From assembly GCA_030263285.1 (NCBI GenBank), contig SZYB01000001.1, positions 865,609 through 929,608 of the forward strand: a DNA stretch of 64,000 nucleotides. The letters run 5' to 3'. The DNA is from Bergeyella sp. GTDB lineage: Bacteria > Bacteroidota > Bacteroidia > Flavobacteriales > Weeksellaceae. Under the pieces are notes generated by a model. It saw only the letters and a program-made list of their open reading frames with translations, had not been told where the DNA came from and did no database searches. Position numbers and translations under genes: made by a program. Shown piece after piece: positions 1 to 9,585 of the stretch (position 1 is its first letter; each line of letters opens with the position of its first letter).

Positions 1-1853
1 GAATGTTTTTTAGCTTCCCGGAATATATTGGAGGAAATGACATCTGGATAGAAAGCTACAAAAATCTCTTTCGTGGGATCATGTTTCTTCTGGCCAGTGC
101 AGTATTGTTCTTCTCTGCTTCAGATTATTTCCGATCTGCCCTCTATGCCCTGAAAAACAAGGTCATTAATATAGAAGTTCCCATCACTATTGGGATTGTG
201 GTACTGTACGGAAGAAGTACCTACGAAATCTACACAGACAAAGGACCGGGATATTTTGATACTCTCTGTGGTTTACTTTTTTTTATGCTACTGGGAAAAA
301 TTTTCCAAAAAAAAACCTACTCCTCTCTTTCATATGAAAGGGATTATAAGTCATTCTACCCCATTGCCGTCACAAGAGTGGAAAAAAACAAAACCCACAA
401 AAACATATTACTTTCTGAGATAAAAGTAGGCGATCGTATCTGGGTCAGAAATCAAGAAATCATCCCGGTAGATGCTGTGCTCATAGAAGGAGAAGGAAAT
501 ATAGACAATAGTTTTATCACGGGAGAAAGTGTCAAGGTAGAAAAAAAAACCGGCGACAAAATCTATGCGGGGGGGAAACAGGTAGGAAAAGCCATAGAGC
601 TGGAAGTAGTAAAAAATGTAGACCAAAGCTATCTTACCCAACTGTGGAATAAGGAAGCATTTAAAAAAAAAGAAAGAGGATTCGACTCTATTACCAATAA
701 AGTAAGTAAATACTTTACCTACGTCATCCTTTTCATTACACTTCTCTCGGGGATATATTGGTATGACAGAGATACAGAGAAGATGTATCAAGTAATATCC
801 GCTGTTCTTATCGTAGCATGTCCGTGCGCTCTGGCACTCTCGGCTCCCTTTACACTGGGGCACATGATGAGAATTTTTGGCAAACACAAATGCTACGTAA
901 AAGACACCCTTACCATAGAAAAACTAAGCAAAATAGATACACTGGTATTCGATAAAACAGGAACGATTACGGTCAATAGAACTCAGAATATCTGCTATGA
1001 AGGAAAAAAACTGGCAAAAAATGACCTCATATGCCTGAAAGACATTACAAAAAACTCGAATCATCCCCTATCAAAATTGTTGTATCACTTTTTATCCGGT
1101 GAAGTCGGAGGCTCAAAATCAGATAAAAAAGTGAATTTGTACAAAGAGTTTTTAGGAAAAGGTATATTAGCCACCATAGGAGAAAACACTTACAGGCTAG
1201 GATCCGCATCATTTGTGGGAAGAACAGAAAAAAAAACAGAAACAATGGTTCACCTACAAAAAAACAACAGATATCTGGGAAAATTCATAATTAGAAATGA
1301 CTACAGAAAAGGTGTCGATATCATGTTTGCTTCCTTAGAAAAGTACACCCTTTATATCCTGAGTGGAGACAACTCCTCAGAGGAGGAAACCTTGAGAAAA
1401 ATGGCGCCCCAAATATCAGATTTCAGATTTAACCAGTCTCCGGAGGACAAACTTAATTTTATATTACAACTCCAGGAACAAAACAAAAAAGTGGCCATGT
1501 TGGGAGACGGACTCAATGATGCCGGTGCACTCAAACAGAGCGATGTAGGTTTTGCGATAGCAGATAATGCAAACACGTTTACCCCGGCTTCAGATATTAT
1601 AATAAGTGGAGACGCTCTCCCTCATATTGCCCATTTTCTGGTCCTTAGCAAGTCTGCCATAAAACTGGTGAAAGCCATGTTTGTGATCAGTTTTTTATAT
1701 AACACAATAGGTCTCGGCTACGCTGTTACGGGAAATCTCTCCCCATTAACAGCGGCCATTCTTATGCCCGCAAGCTCCATCTCTGTGGTGATATTCTCCA
1801 CCATTTCTACAAAGTTTATATCGAAATTTTTTTTCAAAAAAAAGTCTATTTAG
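1..1853 (+). CDS. ccoI: CcoI/FixI-type copper-transporting P1B ATPase, 5' truncated by the window edge
   Basis: C-terminal 616 residues of a heavy-metal P-type ATPase that pumps copper across the inner membrane for cbb3 oxidase assembly. Counting from base 3, I see the actuator TGES at 173-176, the membrane metal site CPC at 273-275, the phosphorylation motif DKTGT from D317, the HP motif at 354-355 and GDGLND from 501. The N-terminal metal-binding domain and first membrane helices lie upstream of the window. It reads into ccoS and the cbb3 operon, which is why I call it CcoI rather than a general CopA. Assignment to the P1B family is secure; copper specificity is inferred from CPC and context. 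Confidence 0.93.
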   Translation, partial: MFFSFPEYIGGNDIWIESYKNLFRGIMFLLASAVLFFSASDYFRSALYALKNKVINIEVPITIGIVVLYGRSTYEIYTDKGPGYFDTLCGLLFFMLLGKIFQKKTYSSLSYERDYKSFYPIAVTRVEKNKTHKNILLSEIKVGDRIWVRNQEIIPVDAVLIEGEGNIDNSFITGESVKVEKKTGDKIYAGGKQVGKAIELEVVKNVDQSYLTQLWNKEAFKKKERGFDSITNKVSKYFTYVILFITLLSGIYWYDRDTEKMYQVISAVLIVACPCALALSAPFTLGHMMRIFGKHKCYVKDTLTIEKLSKIDTLVFDKTGTITVNRTQNICYEGKKLAKNDLICLKDITKNSNHPLSKLLYHFLSGEVGGSKSDKKVNLYKEFLGKGILATIGENTYRLGSASFVGRTEKKTETMVHLQKNNRYLGKFIIRNDYRKGVDIMFASLEKYTLYILSGDNSSEEETLRKMAPQISDFRFNQSPEDKLNFILQLQEQNKKVAMLGDGLNDAGALKQSDVGFAIADNANTFTPASDIIISGDALPHIAHFLVLSKSAIKLVKAMFVISFLYNTIGLGYAVTGNLSPLTAAILMPASSISVVIFSTISTKFISKFFFKKKSI

Positions 1854-1909
1854 AATCATTTTAAATTCCTTGCATAGGGCTTTTCTTAGCGAATGTCATT
1901 ATTTTTGGT

Positions 1910-1917
1910 TAAATTTG
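1910..1917 (+). promoter_or_regulatory. Bacteroidetes -7 element (TAAATTTG) before ccoS
   Basis: TAAATTTG matches the Bacteroidetes -7 consensus TANNTTTG. It lies 32 bases before the ccoS ATG at 1950. No convincing TTTG -33 box is seen at the usual spacing. If it is active, the longer frame opening at 1893 cannot be the real ccoS start. Confidence 0.45.
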
Positions 1918-1949
1918 CAGACCCAAAAGTTTGTAGCTTCATTACCAGT

Positions 1950-2150
1950 ATGGACATACTTTATTTGATGATATTATGTAGTCTTTCGTTGGCTGTGGTT
2001 TTTCTTATCATTTTTATCGCAAGTGCAAAAAAAGGACAGTTTGAAGATGATGAATCGCCGGCTGTGCGCATACTACTGGAAGACGAAAGCTCAATAAAAA
2101 ATGAAAGCGTTGAGCGCGAGAAAGATACTCTAAAAACTGAAAAAAGATAA
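1950..2150 (+). CDS. ccoS: CcoS cbb3 oxidase maturation protein
   Basis: 66-residue single-pass membrane protein needed to insert heme and copper cofactors into cbb3 oxidase. One N-terminal helix is followed by the family signature (KKGQFEDDESPA) and a charged tail. The frame is open from an ATG at 1893, but the start at 1950 is chosen because the protein then begins directly with the CcoS helix and a promoter-like TAAATTTG lies between the two candidates. It sits between ccoI and ccoNO, as is usual in Bacteroidetes. Confidence 0.88.
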   Translation: MDILYLMILCSLSLAVVFLIIFIASAKKGQFEDDESPAVRILLEDESSIKNESVEREKDTLKTEKR

Positions 2151-2166
2151 TTTTTTTCCCTAATTT

Positions 2167-4446
2167 ATGGAAACACAAAAGTTTAGTTATGACAATAGCA
2201 TAGTAAGAGCCTTTCTATATGCTACTGTTGTTTTTGGTCTCATTGGTTTTTTGCTGGGACTTACCGCTGCGCTGATGCTTTTTTATCCCGAGTTGCCAGA
2301 GTTTTTATTCGGTACCGATGACGAAACGATCGTCAGCCTATTTAAAGGAGATTTGCAGGGACTTATCAATACCAAAGGTGCTTTTGGGTTTGGACGAATA
2401 AGAATGTTGCATACCAGTGCTGTAATATTCGCTTTTGTTTGTAATTATGTTTTTGCCGGGGTATACTACTCTCTGCAAAGACTTCTCAAAACCAGAATGT
2501 ACAGTGACCTGCTCTCATGGATCCACTTCTGGACGTGGCAAGTTATGATTCTCTGTACGGTTATTACCTTCCTTATGGGGATCAATACTTCAAAGGAATA
2601 TGCCGAACACGAGTGGCCTATAGATATTCTCATTGCCTTTTCATGGCTTATTTTTGGTATCAATATGTTCGTCACTATTGCGAAGAGAAGGATAAGACAT
2701 CTCTACGTCGCAATATGGTTTTACATAGGAACGTGGGTGGCAGTACTTATGCTACACTTGTTCAACAATCTAGAGGTTCCCCTTTCCTTTACCAATTGGA
2801 AATCATATTCTGCTTACGCAGGAGTAAAAGACGCTCTCGTACAGTGGTGGTATGGACACAATGCCGTAGCCTTCGTACTCACCACACCCGTATTGGGATT
2901 GATGTATTACTTTATACCTAAGGCGTCCGGCAGACCCGTTTTCTCTTATAAACTATCTATCATACATTTTTGGTCACTTATCTTTGTCTACATTTGGGCA
3001 GGACCTCACCATTTACAATACACTTCTCTTCCTGCCTGGGCTCAGGCTTTGGGCACAGGATTTTCTATCATGCTGATTGCCCCGTCTTGGGGAGGAATGC
3101 TTAACGGTCTTCTTACCTTAAGAGGGGCTTGGGACAAAGTGAGAGAAGATCCCATACTCAAATTTTTTGTGGTGGCTGTGACCTGCTATGGTATGGCCAC
3201 GTTTGAGGGACCTCTGCTCGCCACAAAAACTCTCAATTCCATAGGGCACTATACCGACTGGGTAATAGGACACGTACATTTAGGAGCGTTAGGATGGAAT
3301 GGGTTTATGGGGTTTGGTATGATCTATTTTTTGGTTCCCGTACTATGGAAGACAAAACTATGGTCCGTAAAATTAGCCAACTGGCACTTTTGGCTGGGTA
3401 CATTCGGAATATTGTTCTATGCGGTTCCCATGTATATTTCCGGATTTACTCAAGGATTAATGTGGAAACAATTTAATCCAGATGGTACTTTAGTATGGAG
3501 TAATTGGGTGGAAATTATCGATGTCATTCGTAAATATTATTGGTTAAGATTTCTGGGAGGATTGCTTTATCTGGTAGGTGGAATACTCATGGTGATCAAC
3601 ATAGTGAAAACGGCAAAACAAGGAGCTTTCCAGAAAAACACTCCAGCGGAGGCACCTGCCTTGATCAATATGGGAAATACCAGAAAACAGGGGGAGGGCA
3701 TACATCTTTGGCTGGAGAGAATGCCTTTTTTGTTTGGTGTGTTGTCTCTCATGGTGGTCGCTATCGGAGGAGCGATAGAGATTATCCCCACCCTCACCGT
3801 AAAAAATAACGTCCCTACCCTTTCTTCTGTGAAACCCTACTCTCCCCTAGAATTAGAAGGCAGAGATCTTTATATAAGAGAAGGATGTAACTCCTGTCAC
3901 TCTCAAATGATTCGCCCTTTCCGTGATGAAGTGGTGCGGTTTGCGCCTAAAAATGGACAATACTCCAAAGCGGGAGAATTTGTGTACGACAGACCTTTTT
4001 TATGGGGTTCTAAAAGAACAGGGCCAGATCTACAAAGGGAAGGGGGGAAAAATCCAAGTTCTTGGCACTTTAAACATATGTACAACCCCAGATCTACCTC
4101 TGCGGGCTCTATAATGCCCAGATATCCTTGGCTCATCACTTCGGCTTTAGATAGGACTGAGACCACAAAAAAAATCTTACTCATGAAAAATGCTTTTGAT
4201 ATCCCTTATTCAAAAGGGCAGATTGACTCGATAGATTCTTGGGTAGATAATCAAGCTAAGAAAATAGTCAATGAAATCTATTCTGAAGCCCCTGACATTA
4301 AAGAGCAATTTGACAAGGAAAAAATAAAAAAGGGAGCTGATTTTATTCCGCTGGAAAAAAGAGAAATCACAGCACTCATCGCTTACCTACAAAAACTGGG
4401 AACAGATATAGAAACTACAGAGATACAAACGGCCAATAATAACTAG
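2167..4446 (+). CDS. ccoNO: cbb3-type cytochrome c oxidase, fused CcoN-CcoO subunits
   Basis: 759-residue fusion of the catalytic subunit I (CcoN) and the monoheme cytochrome c subunit (CcoO), the high-affinity terminal oxidase of microaerobic respiration. Residues 1-500 form the multi-helix heme-copper core, with conserved histidines in RMLHTS, the WWYGHNAV segment, the HH of GPHHLQ and the VIGHVHLG segment. After a linker and another hydrophobic helix, the CcoO part carries one heme c site, CNSCH, at 574-578, followed by QMIRPFRDEV. CcoN and CcoO are separate genes in proteobacteria; the fusion is common in Bacteroidetes. Expressed with ccoQ, ccoP and ccoG downstream. Confidence 0.96.
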   Translation: METQKFSYDNSIVRAFLYATVVFGLIGFLLGLTAALMLFYPELPEFLFGTDDETIVSLFKGDLQGLINTKGAFGFGRIRMLHTSAVIFAFVCNYVFAGVYYSLQRLLKTRMYSDLLSWIHFWTWQVMILCTVITFLMGINTSKEYAEHEWPIDILIAFSWLIFGINMFVTIAKRRIRHLYVAIWFYIGTWVAVLMLHLFNNLEVPLSFTNWKSYSAYAGVKDALVQWWYGHNAVAFVLTTPVLGLMYYFIPKASGRPVFSYKLSIIHFWSLIFVYIWAGPHHLQYTSLPAWAQALGTGFSIMLIAPSWGGMLNGLLTLRGAWDKVREDPILKFFVVAVTCYGMATFEGPLLATKTLNSIGHYTDWVIGHVHLGALGWNGFMGFGMIYFLVPVLWKTKLWSVKLANWHFWLGTFGILFYAVPMYISGFTQGLMWKQFNPDGTLVWSNWVEIIDVIRKYYWLRFLGGLLYLVGGILMVINIVKTAKQGAFQKNTPAEAPALINMGNTRKQGEGIHLWLERMPFLFGVLSLMVVAIGGAIEIIPTLTVKNNVPTLSSVKPYSPLELEGRDLYIREGCNSCHSQMIRPFRDEVVRFAPKNGQYSKAGEFVYDRPFLWGSKRTGPDLQREGGKNPSSWHFKHMYNPRSTSAGSIMPRYPWLITSALDRTETTKKILLMKNAFDIPYSKGQIDSIDSWVDNQAKKIVNEIYSEAPDIKEQFDKEKIKKGADFIPLEKREITALIAYLQKLGTDIETTEIQTANNN

Positions 4447-4464
4447 TATTATTTTTTAAAATAA

Positions 4465-4641
4465 ATGATCCCACAGAACTTCAAGGACATTATCTCTAAT
4501 ACAGAAAATGCAAACCTATTTCAGATTATTGCGATGATCATCTTTATTATCTTGTTTTTAGGTCTTGTAGTTTATGTAATGAATAAACCGAAAAAGTATT
4601 ACGAAAAAGAAGAAAACACCCCCTTGAGCGAAGATAACTAA
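4465..4641 (+). CDS. ccoQ: CcoQ-like small cbb3 oxidase subunit
   Basis: 58-residue frame between ccoNO (18 bases away) and ccoP (16 bases away). The translation begins MIPQNFKDII, has a single hydrophobic helix at about residues 18-39, and ends in a Lys/Glu-rich tail (NKPKKYYEKEEN). Size, topology and position all match CcoQ, the small subunit that stabilises the cbb3 complex. CcoQ sequences are too short and variable for identity to be certain from sequence alone. Confidence 0.75.
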   Translation: MIPQNFKDIISNTENANLFQIIAMIIFIILFLGLVVYVMNKPKKYYEKEENTPLSEDN

Positions 4642-4657
4642 AAAACATACTGAGAAA

Positions 4658-5539
4658 ATGAAACAAAGAACCCCTCTGGTTATCAATATTTTAATCATTC
4701 TGATACTTCTATTCACCCTATTTTATATGATAGTGCAGGGTACAGAGTTTGTCTCATCCCCTTACTTTTGGGGTACGGTGCTTATCAGTATTTTATTTAC
4801 TTTCATCCAACACTCAATAGGGGATCTCATAGAGAATAACCGGTTTAAAAAACTCTCTCCGGAGGAAAAAAAAAGATATATAGAAGAAAAGAAAATCCCT
4901 TATCTCAAGAGGCTCTACAGTAGTGCCTTTAAGAAACAGTCCAGAGCTGAAGAGGAATATATCCTGATAGATCATGGTTTCGACGGGATTTTGGAGTTGG
5001 ACAATCAGCTCCCAAAATGGTGGCTGGGGTTGTTTTGGTTTGGAGTGGCATTTTGTATCATATATATGATGTCCTATTCCTTTACGGACTTTGCCCATCC
5101 CAAAAAAGAATACGACAAGGCTTATAAAAAACAGATGGCTTCCATTCAGGAATATATGAAACTTATCCCACAAGCAACCCTAGAGACAGCTGTGTACAAC
5201 AAAGATCTCGTAAAAGAGGGAGAAGCTATTTTCAATAGTACATGTGTCACCTGTCATGGGGAAAGAGGAAAAGGGCTCATAGGCCCCAATCTAACGGATG
5301 ATTATTGGATCAATCAACCCGAAAATACCTTATTCAAGAACATATTCTACATAGTAGAGAATGGGAGTCCGAACAACCCCGCTATGCAAGCCTTTGGAAA
5401 GAACGGAATACTTACGGGGAACAAAATAGAGGCGGTAGCCAGCTATGTCTATCATATCAATCAAGAAAAGCCTCCTATAACGGTGGAGAAGGGAGGCAAA
5501 GCTCCCGAAGGGACAAAAGCCCAATGGAAAAATGAATAA
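4658..5539 (+). CDS. ccoP: cbb3 oxidase CcoP subunit, single-heme type
   Basis: 293-residue membrane-anchored cytochrome c that passes electrons to the oxidase core. There are two N-terminal helices (about residues 7-27 and 35-52), a third near 120-142, then a periplasmic cytochrome c domain with one heme motif (CVTCH, with HGERGKG following) and a possible axial Met in the NPAMQAFG segment. Proteobacterial CcoP usually carries two c hemes; only one CxxCH is present here, as in many Bacteroidetes homologs. The C-terminal tail is Lys/Gly rich. Confidence 0.93.
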   Translation: MKQRTPLVINILIILILLFTLFYMIVQGTEFVSSPYFWGTVLISILFTFIQHSIGDLIENNRFKKLSPEEKKRYIEEKKIPYLKRLYSSAFKKQSRAEEEYILIDHGFDGILELDNQLPKWWLGLFWFGVAFCIIYMMSYSFTDFAHPKKEYDKAYKKQMASIQEYMKLIPQATLETAVYNKDLVKEGEAIFNSTCVTCHGERGKGLIGPNLTDDYWINQPENTLFKNIFYIVENGSPNNPAMQAFGKNGILTGNKIEAVASYVYHINQEKPPITVEKGGKAPEGTKAQWKNE

Positions 5540-5626
5540 AAAGCTATAAAATTATCTCACGAACTCACTATTATCAGAGAAGCAGTTTTCTGTTGGTAGT
5601 GTTTTTAATTTAAAAACGTGTCAAAT

Positions 5627-7069
5627 ATGGAGACCCCCCCCAGAGGAGGACAAGGACAGGTTCTGTATCCAGAAACCTTTAGGGATTCCGTAAGCACCAT
5701 GGAACAGTCCGGAAGGCGCAAATGGGTATTCCCCAGAAGACCAAAGGGCAAGTATACCAATTACAGAACCATAGTCGCCCTTATCTTATTGGGTGTATTT
5801 TTTGTCCTCCCTTTTTTAAAAATTAATGAAAACCCCTTTCTTCTACTTAACCTCATAGATAGAAAACTTTTTATACTGGGAAAACCTTTTTATCCTCAGG
5901 ATTTTTTTATCCTTACCCTTGGTGCCATTGCTTCCTTCATATTTATCATTCTCTTTACCGTAGCATACGGGAGAATATTTTGCGGGTGGATTTGTCCTCA
6001 AACTATTTTTTTAGAAATGATTTTTAGAAAAATAGATTATCTGATAGAGGGAGATAGGAATAGACAAATAAAACTAAACAAACAAGAGTGGAATACAGAA
6101 AAAATTATAAAAAGAGTGACCAAATGGACCCTCTTTTTATTGACTTCGCTGGTCATTACCCACTATCTAATCATGTACATTGTAGGCTATCAGGAAGTTT
6201 TTAGGATTATAGCAGAAGGTCCCTTTGCCAATCCCACCAATTTTCTGGTTATGATTTTGTTTACTGCTGCTTTTTATTTTGTATTCAGCTGGTTTAGAGA
6301 GCAAGTCTGCACACTCGTGTGTCCCTATGGGAGATTACAGGGAGTCTTGATAGACAAAGAAACCATTAATGTCTATTATGACCATCGAAGAGGAGAAAAC
6401 CGATCAAAATGGCGTAAAGGGGAAGACAGAAAAGCAGAAAACAAAGGTGACTGTATAGATTGTAACCAATGTGTAATAGTCTGCCCTACAGGAATTGATA
6501 TAAGGAATGGACAACAACTGGAATGTATAAACTGTACTGCATGCATAGACGCTTGTGATGAAGTAATGATGAAAATAGGTCTTCCTAAAGGACTGATTCG
6601 TTATGCTACAGAATCTGAGATAGAGACAGGATCAAAATTTAAGTTCACTTCCAGAATGAAAATTTATGCTGTTATTCTTGTTCTCCTTACCGGATTCCTT
6701 GGTTTCTTACTCACCAATCGCTCTTCTATGGAAGGAAAATTTATAAAATCTCCGGGGAGTACTTATTTTATCAGAGAGGGGAAAATCAATAACCTGTACA
6801 ACTACACTCTTCTCAATAAAACAAACAAAAATATAACCGTATCATTTAGGATTTTGGCTCCCAAAAATGGAAAAATTGTATTTAGTGGAAACCCAAAAAT
6901 TACGGTAAAAAGAGACGATATTGCAAAAGGAACCATCATAATACAATTTCCGGAAGAAGAGATCAGCAGATCAAAACAAAATATAAAAATTGGAGTGTTT
7001 GATTCTAATGGAGAAATGTTAGACTCCTACGACACCTATTTTGAAGGACCTTTTAAAATGCAATTGTAA
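5627..7069 (+). CDS. ccoG: CcoG cytochrome c oxidase accessory ferredoxin
   Basis: 480-residue membrane protein with cysteine-rich clusters, implicated in copper handling during cbb3 assembly (the family has been shown to act on copper). I see membrane helices, conserved CGWICPQT and CTLVCPYG motifs, and a dicluster ferredoxin region (CIDCNQC..CP and CINCTAC..C), followed by a helix and a C-terminal Ig-like IG_FixG domain. The frame can also start at GTG 5618; ATG 5627 is preferred only because ATG is the commoner codon. It follows ccoP by about 90 bases and is one base from ccoH. Confidence 0.93.
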   Translation: METPPRGGQGQVLYPETFRDSVSTMEQSGRRKWVFPRRPKGKYTNYRTIVALILLGVFFVLPFLKINENPFLLLNLIDRKLFILGKPFYPQDFFILTLGAIASFIFIILFTVAYGRIFCGWICPQTIFLEMIFRKIDYLIEGDRNRQIKLNKQEWNTEKIIKRVTKWTLFLLTSLVITHYLIMYIVGYQEVFRIIAEGPFANPTNFLVMILFTAAFYFVFSWFREQVCTLVCPYGRLQGVLIDKETINVYYDHRRGENRSKWRKGEDRKAENKGDCIDCNQCVIVCPTGIDIRNGQQLECINCTACIDACDEVMMKIGLPKGLIRYATESEIETGSKFKFTSRMKIYAVILVLLTGFLGFLLTNRSSMEGKFIKSPGSTYFIREGKINNLYNYTLLNKTNKNITVSFRILAPKNGKIVFSGNPKITVKRDDIAKGTIIIQFPEEEISRSKQNIKIGVFDSNGEMLDSYDTYFEGPFKMQL

Positions 7070-7070
7070 T

Positions 7071-7520
7071 ATGAAGTTAACTTGGGGACATGGGGTTATT
7101 TTTGCGCTTCTGAGCTTTATGATATTTATCGTAGGGATGATTATTTTGTTTCCTATGGGGAAACAAAATGCAGAGATGATAACCGACAATTATTATGAAG
7201 AAGAACTCGTATATCAAGATGTTATCGACGCAAAAAACAGAGCCGATACCCTTCGAGAAAAGCCTGAAGTAAGCATACTTCCCAGGGGGATCAATATTTC
7301 GTTTCCGGAAGAAATCAATAACGAGAATACAAAATTTGAATTTTTTCTTTACAGAACAAATGATAAAAATCTGGACATAAAAAAGACTTTTAGTTTGTCC
7401 GAACAAAATACTTATAGAATTCCAAACGAAATCTTGGTGAGTGGAAGCTATACGTTAAAGCTCATGTGGAAAAAAGATAAAAAAAACTACCAAAGGGATT
7501 ATAAGGTATTATGGAAATAG
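7071..7520 (+). CDS. ccoH: CcoH/FixH-family cbb3 assembly protein
   Basis: 149-residue protein with one N-terminal membrane helix (about residues 6-28), the conserved NYYEEELVYQ segment typical of FixH, and a periplasmic beta-rich domain. It is needed for stability of the cbb3 complex. ATG 7071 directly follows the ccoG stop, so the frame extension back to 7041 inside ccoG is not used. Its last 10 bases overlap the next gene, which suggests translational coupling. Confidence 0.88.
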   Translation: MKLTWGHGVIFALLSFMIFIVGMIILFPMGKQNAEMITDNYYEEELVYQDVIDAKNRADTLREKPEVSILPRGINISFPEEINNENTKFEFFLYRTNDKNLDIKKTFSLSEQNTYRIPNEILVSGSYTLKLMWKKDKKNYQRDYKVLWK

Positions 7521-8248
7521 GATTTATTCTATCGGCATTGGGTTTAGGAATTGCCTCTGGCTTCCATTGTATAGGGATGTGCGGACCTATTGCCATGTCA
7601 ATGGGAATCGGAAGGAAAGCCAGTGTCAACAACTACATACAAAATATTCTTTATCAATCAGGCAGAATATTTACCTATTGTCTTTTGGGGACAATTTTTG
7701 GTATTTTGGGAGAAGGTCTGCACCTTGCAGGATGGCAAAAATACTTGAGTATTTTCTCCGGAATATTTCTCGTTCTGTTGTCCATTTTCTCTTTTAAAGG
7801 AAAAGAAATATCACACATATGTCCCCTGGTAGACCAATTCTTACCTTTTATCCAAAGAAAACTATCCAAATTTTTACAAAAAACAGGATATTCTTCCCGA
7901 TTCATCGCCGGAATACTTAATGGATTTCTGCCTTGTGGTATGGTATATATTGCGCTTACTGCATCCCTCTCTGCTGGGAGCCTCATAAAAAGCACTCTCT
8001 TCATGTTTTATTTTGGGTTAGGGACTGTTCCTTTCATGTTCGGTATGGTAATGCTAGGAAACGTGATTACTGCTTCCGTTAGAAATAAAATACTAAAGAT
8101 CATTCCCATTTTTACCTTTGTTTTGGGAGCATTACTTTTTCTCAGAGGACTAGGGATAGGAATCCCCTACACTTCTCCAAAAACAGAAGTTTTGGATATA
8201 CAAAAAAGAGATGATAAGGAAAAAATTAAAAAAAACTCTTGCCATTAA
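7511..8248 (+). CDS. DsbD-like/SafE-family membrane protein of the cbb3 operon
   Basis: 245-residue polytopic membrane protein with about six helices. Two motifs stand out: HCIGMCGP at residues 19-26, with cysteines 20 and 24, and NGFLPCGMVY around Cys142. Both are typical of the DsbD_2 family (PF13386), often labelled sulfite exporter TauE/SafE or UreH-like. Placement at the end of the ccoNOQPGH operon argues for a role in metal or thiol handling during oxidase assembly, not sulfite export; that is inference. The tail is Lys-rich and ends in CH. It starts inside ccoH. Confidence 0.8.
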   Translation: MEIGFILSALGLGIASGFHCIGMCGPIAMSMGIGRKASVNNYIQNILYQSGRIFTYCLLGTIFGILGEGLHLAGWQKYLSIFSGIFLVLLSIFSFKGKEISHICPLVDQFLPFIQRKLSKFLQKTGYSSRFIAGILNGFLPCGMVYIALTASLSAGSLIKSTLFMFYFGLGTVPFMFGMVMLGNVITASVRNKILKIIPIFTFVLGALLFLRGLGIGIPYTSPKTEVLDIQKRDDKEKIKKNSCH

Positions 8249-8264
8249 AAAGTCTGGAAGCCCT

Positions 8265-8280
8265 GTCCTGTTTTCAGGAC
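8265..8280. terminator. Hairpin between convergent genes
   Basis: GTCCTG, a TTTT loop and CAGGAC form a perfect 6-bp stem between the cbb3 operon and the convergent serS. No U-run follows directly on either strand, so termination activity is uncertain. Confidence 0.4.
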
Positions 8281-8298
8281 AATAACCTCTTTGGTTAA

Positions 8299-9567
8299 TT
8301 AATCAATTATAGAAAACCGAGTATAGGGTACAATCTTTTGGGGTATGTGTATTCCTGCTTCTGTCTGATTATTTTCCAGTAAAGCAGCCATCACTCTGGG
8401 CAAAGCCATAGCAGAACCATTAAGCGTATGTACCAGCCAAGTCTTTCCATCTTCTCTGTATCTGCATTTCAGGCGATTAGCCTGATAAGTCTCAAAATTA
8501 GATACTGAAGAAACCTCCAGCCATTTTTCCTGTGCAGCACTCCATACCTCAAAATCATAAGTCATGGCAGAAACAAAACCTGTATCCCCAGCACAAAGTC
8601 TTAGAATTCTGTAAGGAAGTTCCAGATCTTCAAGGATATTTTTTACATGCGCCACCATTTCCTCCAATGCCAAATAAGAATCTTCCGCTTTTTCTATTCT
8701 CACAATCTCTACTTTTTCAAACTGGTGTAGCCTGTTTAGCCCTCTTACATGAGCACCGTAACTTCCTGCTTCTCTCCTGTAACATTGAGAAAAAGCCGTA
8801 TTCTTTATGGGAAGCGCTTTACCCTCCAACAGCACACCCCTGTACATATTGGTCACGGATACCTCAGAGGTAGGAATCAAATAAAGATCCTCGTAAGCAA
8901 TGCGATACATTTGTCCCTCTTTATCGGGAAGCTGCCCTGTAGCATAAGAAGAAGTCTCATTTACCACATGCGGTGGATTTACTTCCAGATAACCCGCCTG
9001 TATATTTTTATCCAAAAAATACTGCACCAATGCCCTTTGCAACTTGGCTCCTTTACCCAGATACACCGGAAACCCGGCGCCTGTTATTTTTGCACCGAGT
9101 TCAAAATCTATGATTTTGTACTTTTTTGCGAGTTCCCAATGGGGTAAAGCCTCCCTTCCCAGTCCAATCACATCACATGACTGAAAAATAATTTCATTAT
9201 CCTTTTCGGAATTTCCTGCCTTCACGTCTTTGTGTGGCACATTCGGGATCTGACACAAAACCTTCAACAACCGATTTTCTATGTCTGTTTTACTGGCTTC
9301 CAGAAATTTTATTTTTTCTACAAATTCAGGGGTTTTGGTCTTTTCTCTCTCCGCCTCCTCTGTTTTCCCCTCTCTCATAAGCTGCCCAATACGTTTGGAA
9401 ATTTTATTTCTCTCGGCATTGAGAGAATCAAGGTCAAGCTGATTTTTTTTGCGTTCTTCATCCAAAGAAATTGCCTCATCAAGAAGGTCAAGTGCCTTAA
9501 AATTTCTTTTTTTGAGCCCCTCTAACACCTCTTCCTTGTGGTCTTTTATAAAACTGACTTGCAACAT
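8299..9567 (-). CDS. serS: Seryl-tRNA synthetase
   Basis: 422-residue class II synthetase that charges tRNA-Ser and tRNA-Sec. The N-terminal 100 or so residues form the charged helical arm (coiled coil) that contacts the long variable arm of tRNA-Ser. The catalytic core has the motif 2 region (QCYRREAGS, GLNRLHQFEKVE) and the C-terminal motif 3 region near NGSAMALPR. Length is normal for bacteria. It is convergent with the cbb3 operon and lies 18 bases after the MFS gene on the same strand. Confidence 0.97.
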   Translation of the reverse strand: MLQVSFIKDHKEEVLEGLKKRNFKALDLLDEAISLDEERKKNQLDLDSLNAERNKISKRIGQLMREGKTEEAEREKTKTPEFVEKIKFLEASKTDIENRLLKVLCQIPNVPHKDVKAGNSEKDNEIIFQSCDVIGLGREALPHWELAKKYKIIDFELGAKITGAGFPVYLGKGAKLQRALVQYFLDKNIQAGYLEVNPPHVVNETSSYATGQLPDKEGQMYRIAYEDLYLIPTSEVSVTNMYRGVLLEGKALPIKNTAFSQCYRREAGSYGAHVRGLNRLHQFEKVEIVRIEKAEDSYLALEEMVAHVKNILEDLELPYRILRLCAGDTGFVSAMTYDFEVWSAAQEKWLEVSSVSNFETYQANRLKCRYREDGKTWLVHTLNGSAMALPRVMAALLENNQTEAGIHIPQKIVPYTRFSIID

Positions 9568-9585
9568 AATGAATGATAATAATTT

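Noticed and set aside
408..887. 159-codon frame antisense to ccoI
   Set aside because: Lies wholly on the opposite strand of a well supported gene and its translation has no recognisable domain; treated as a shadow.
7511..8248. Sulfite exporter annotation for the cbb3 operon end gene
   Set aside because: The family name is broad; the HCxGMCG and LPCGMVY motifs and gene order fit a DsbD-like assembly protein better.
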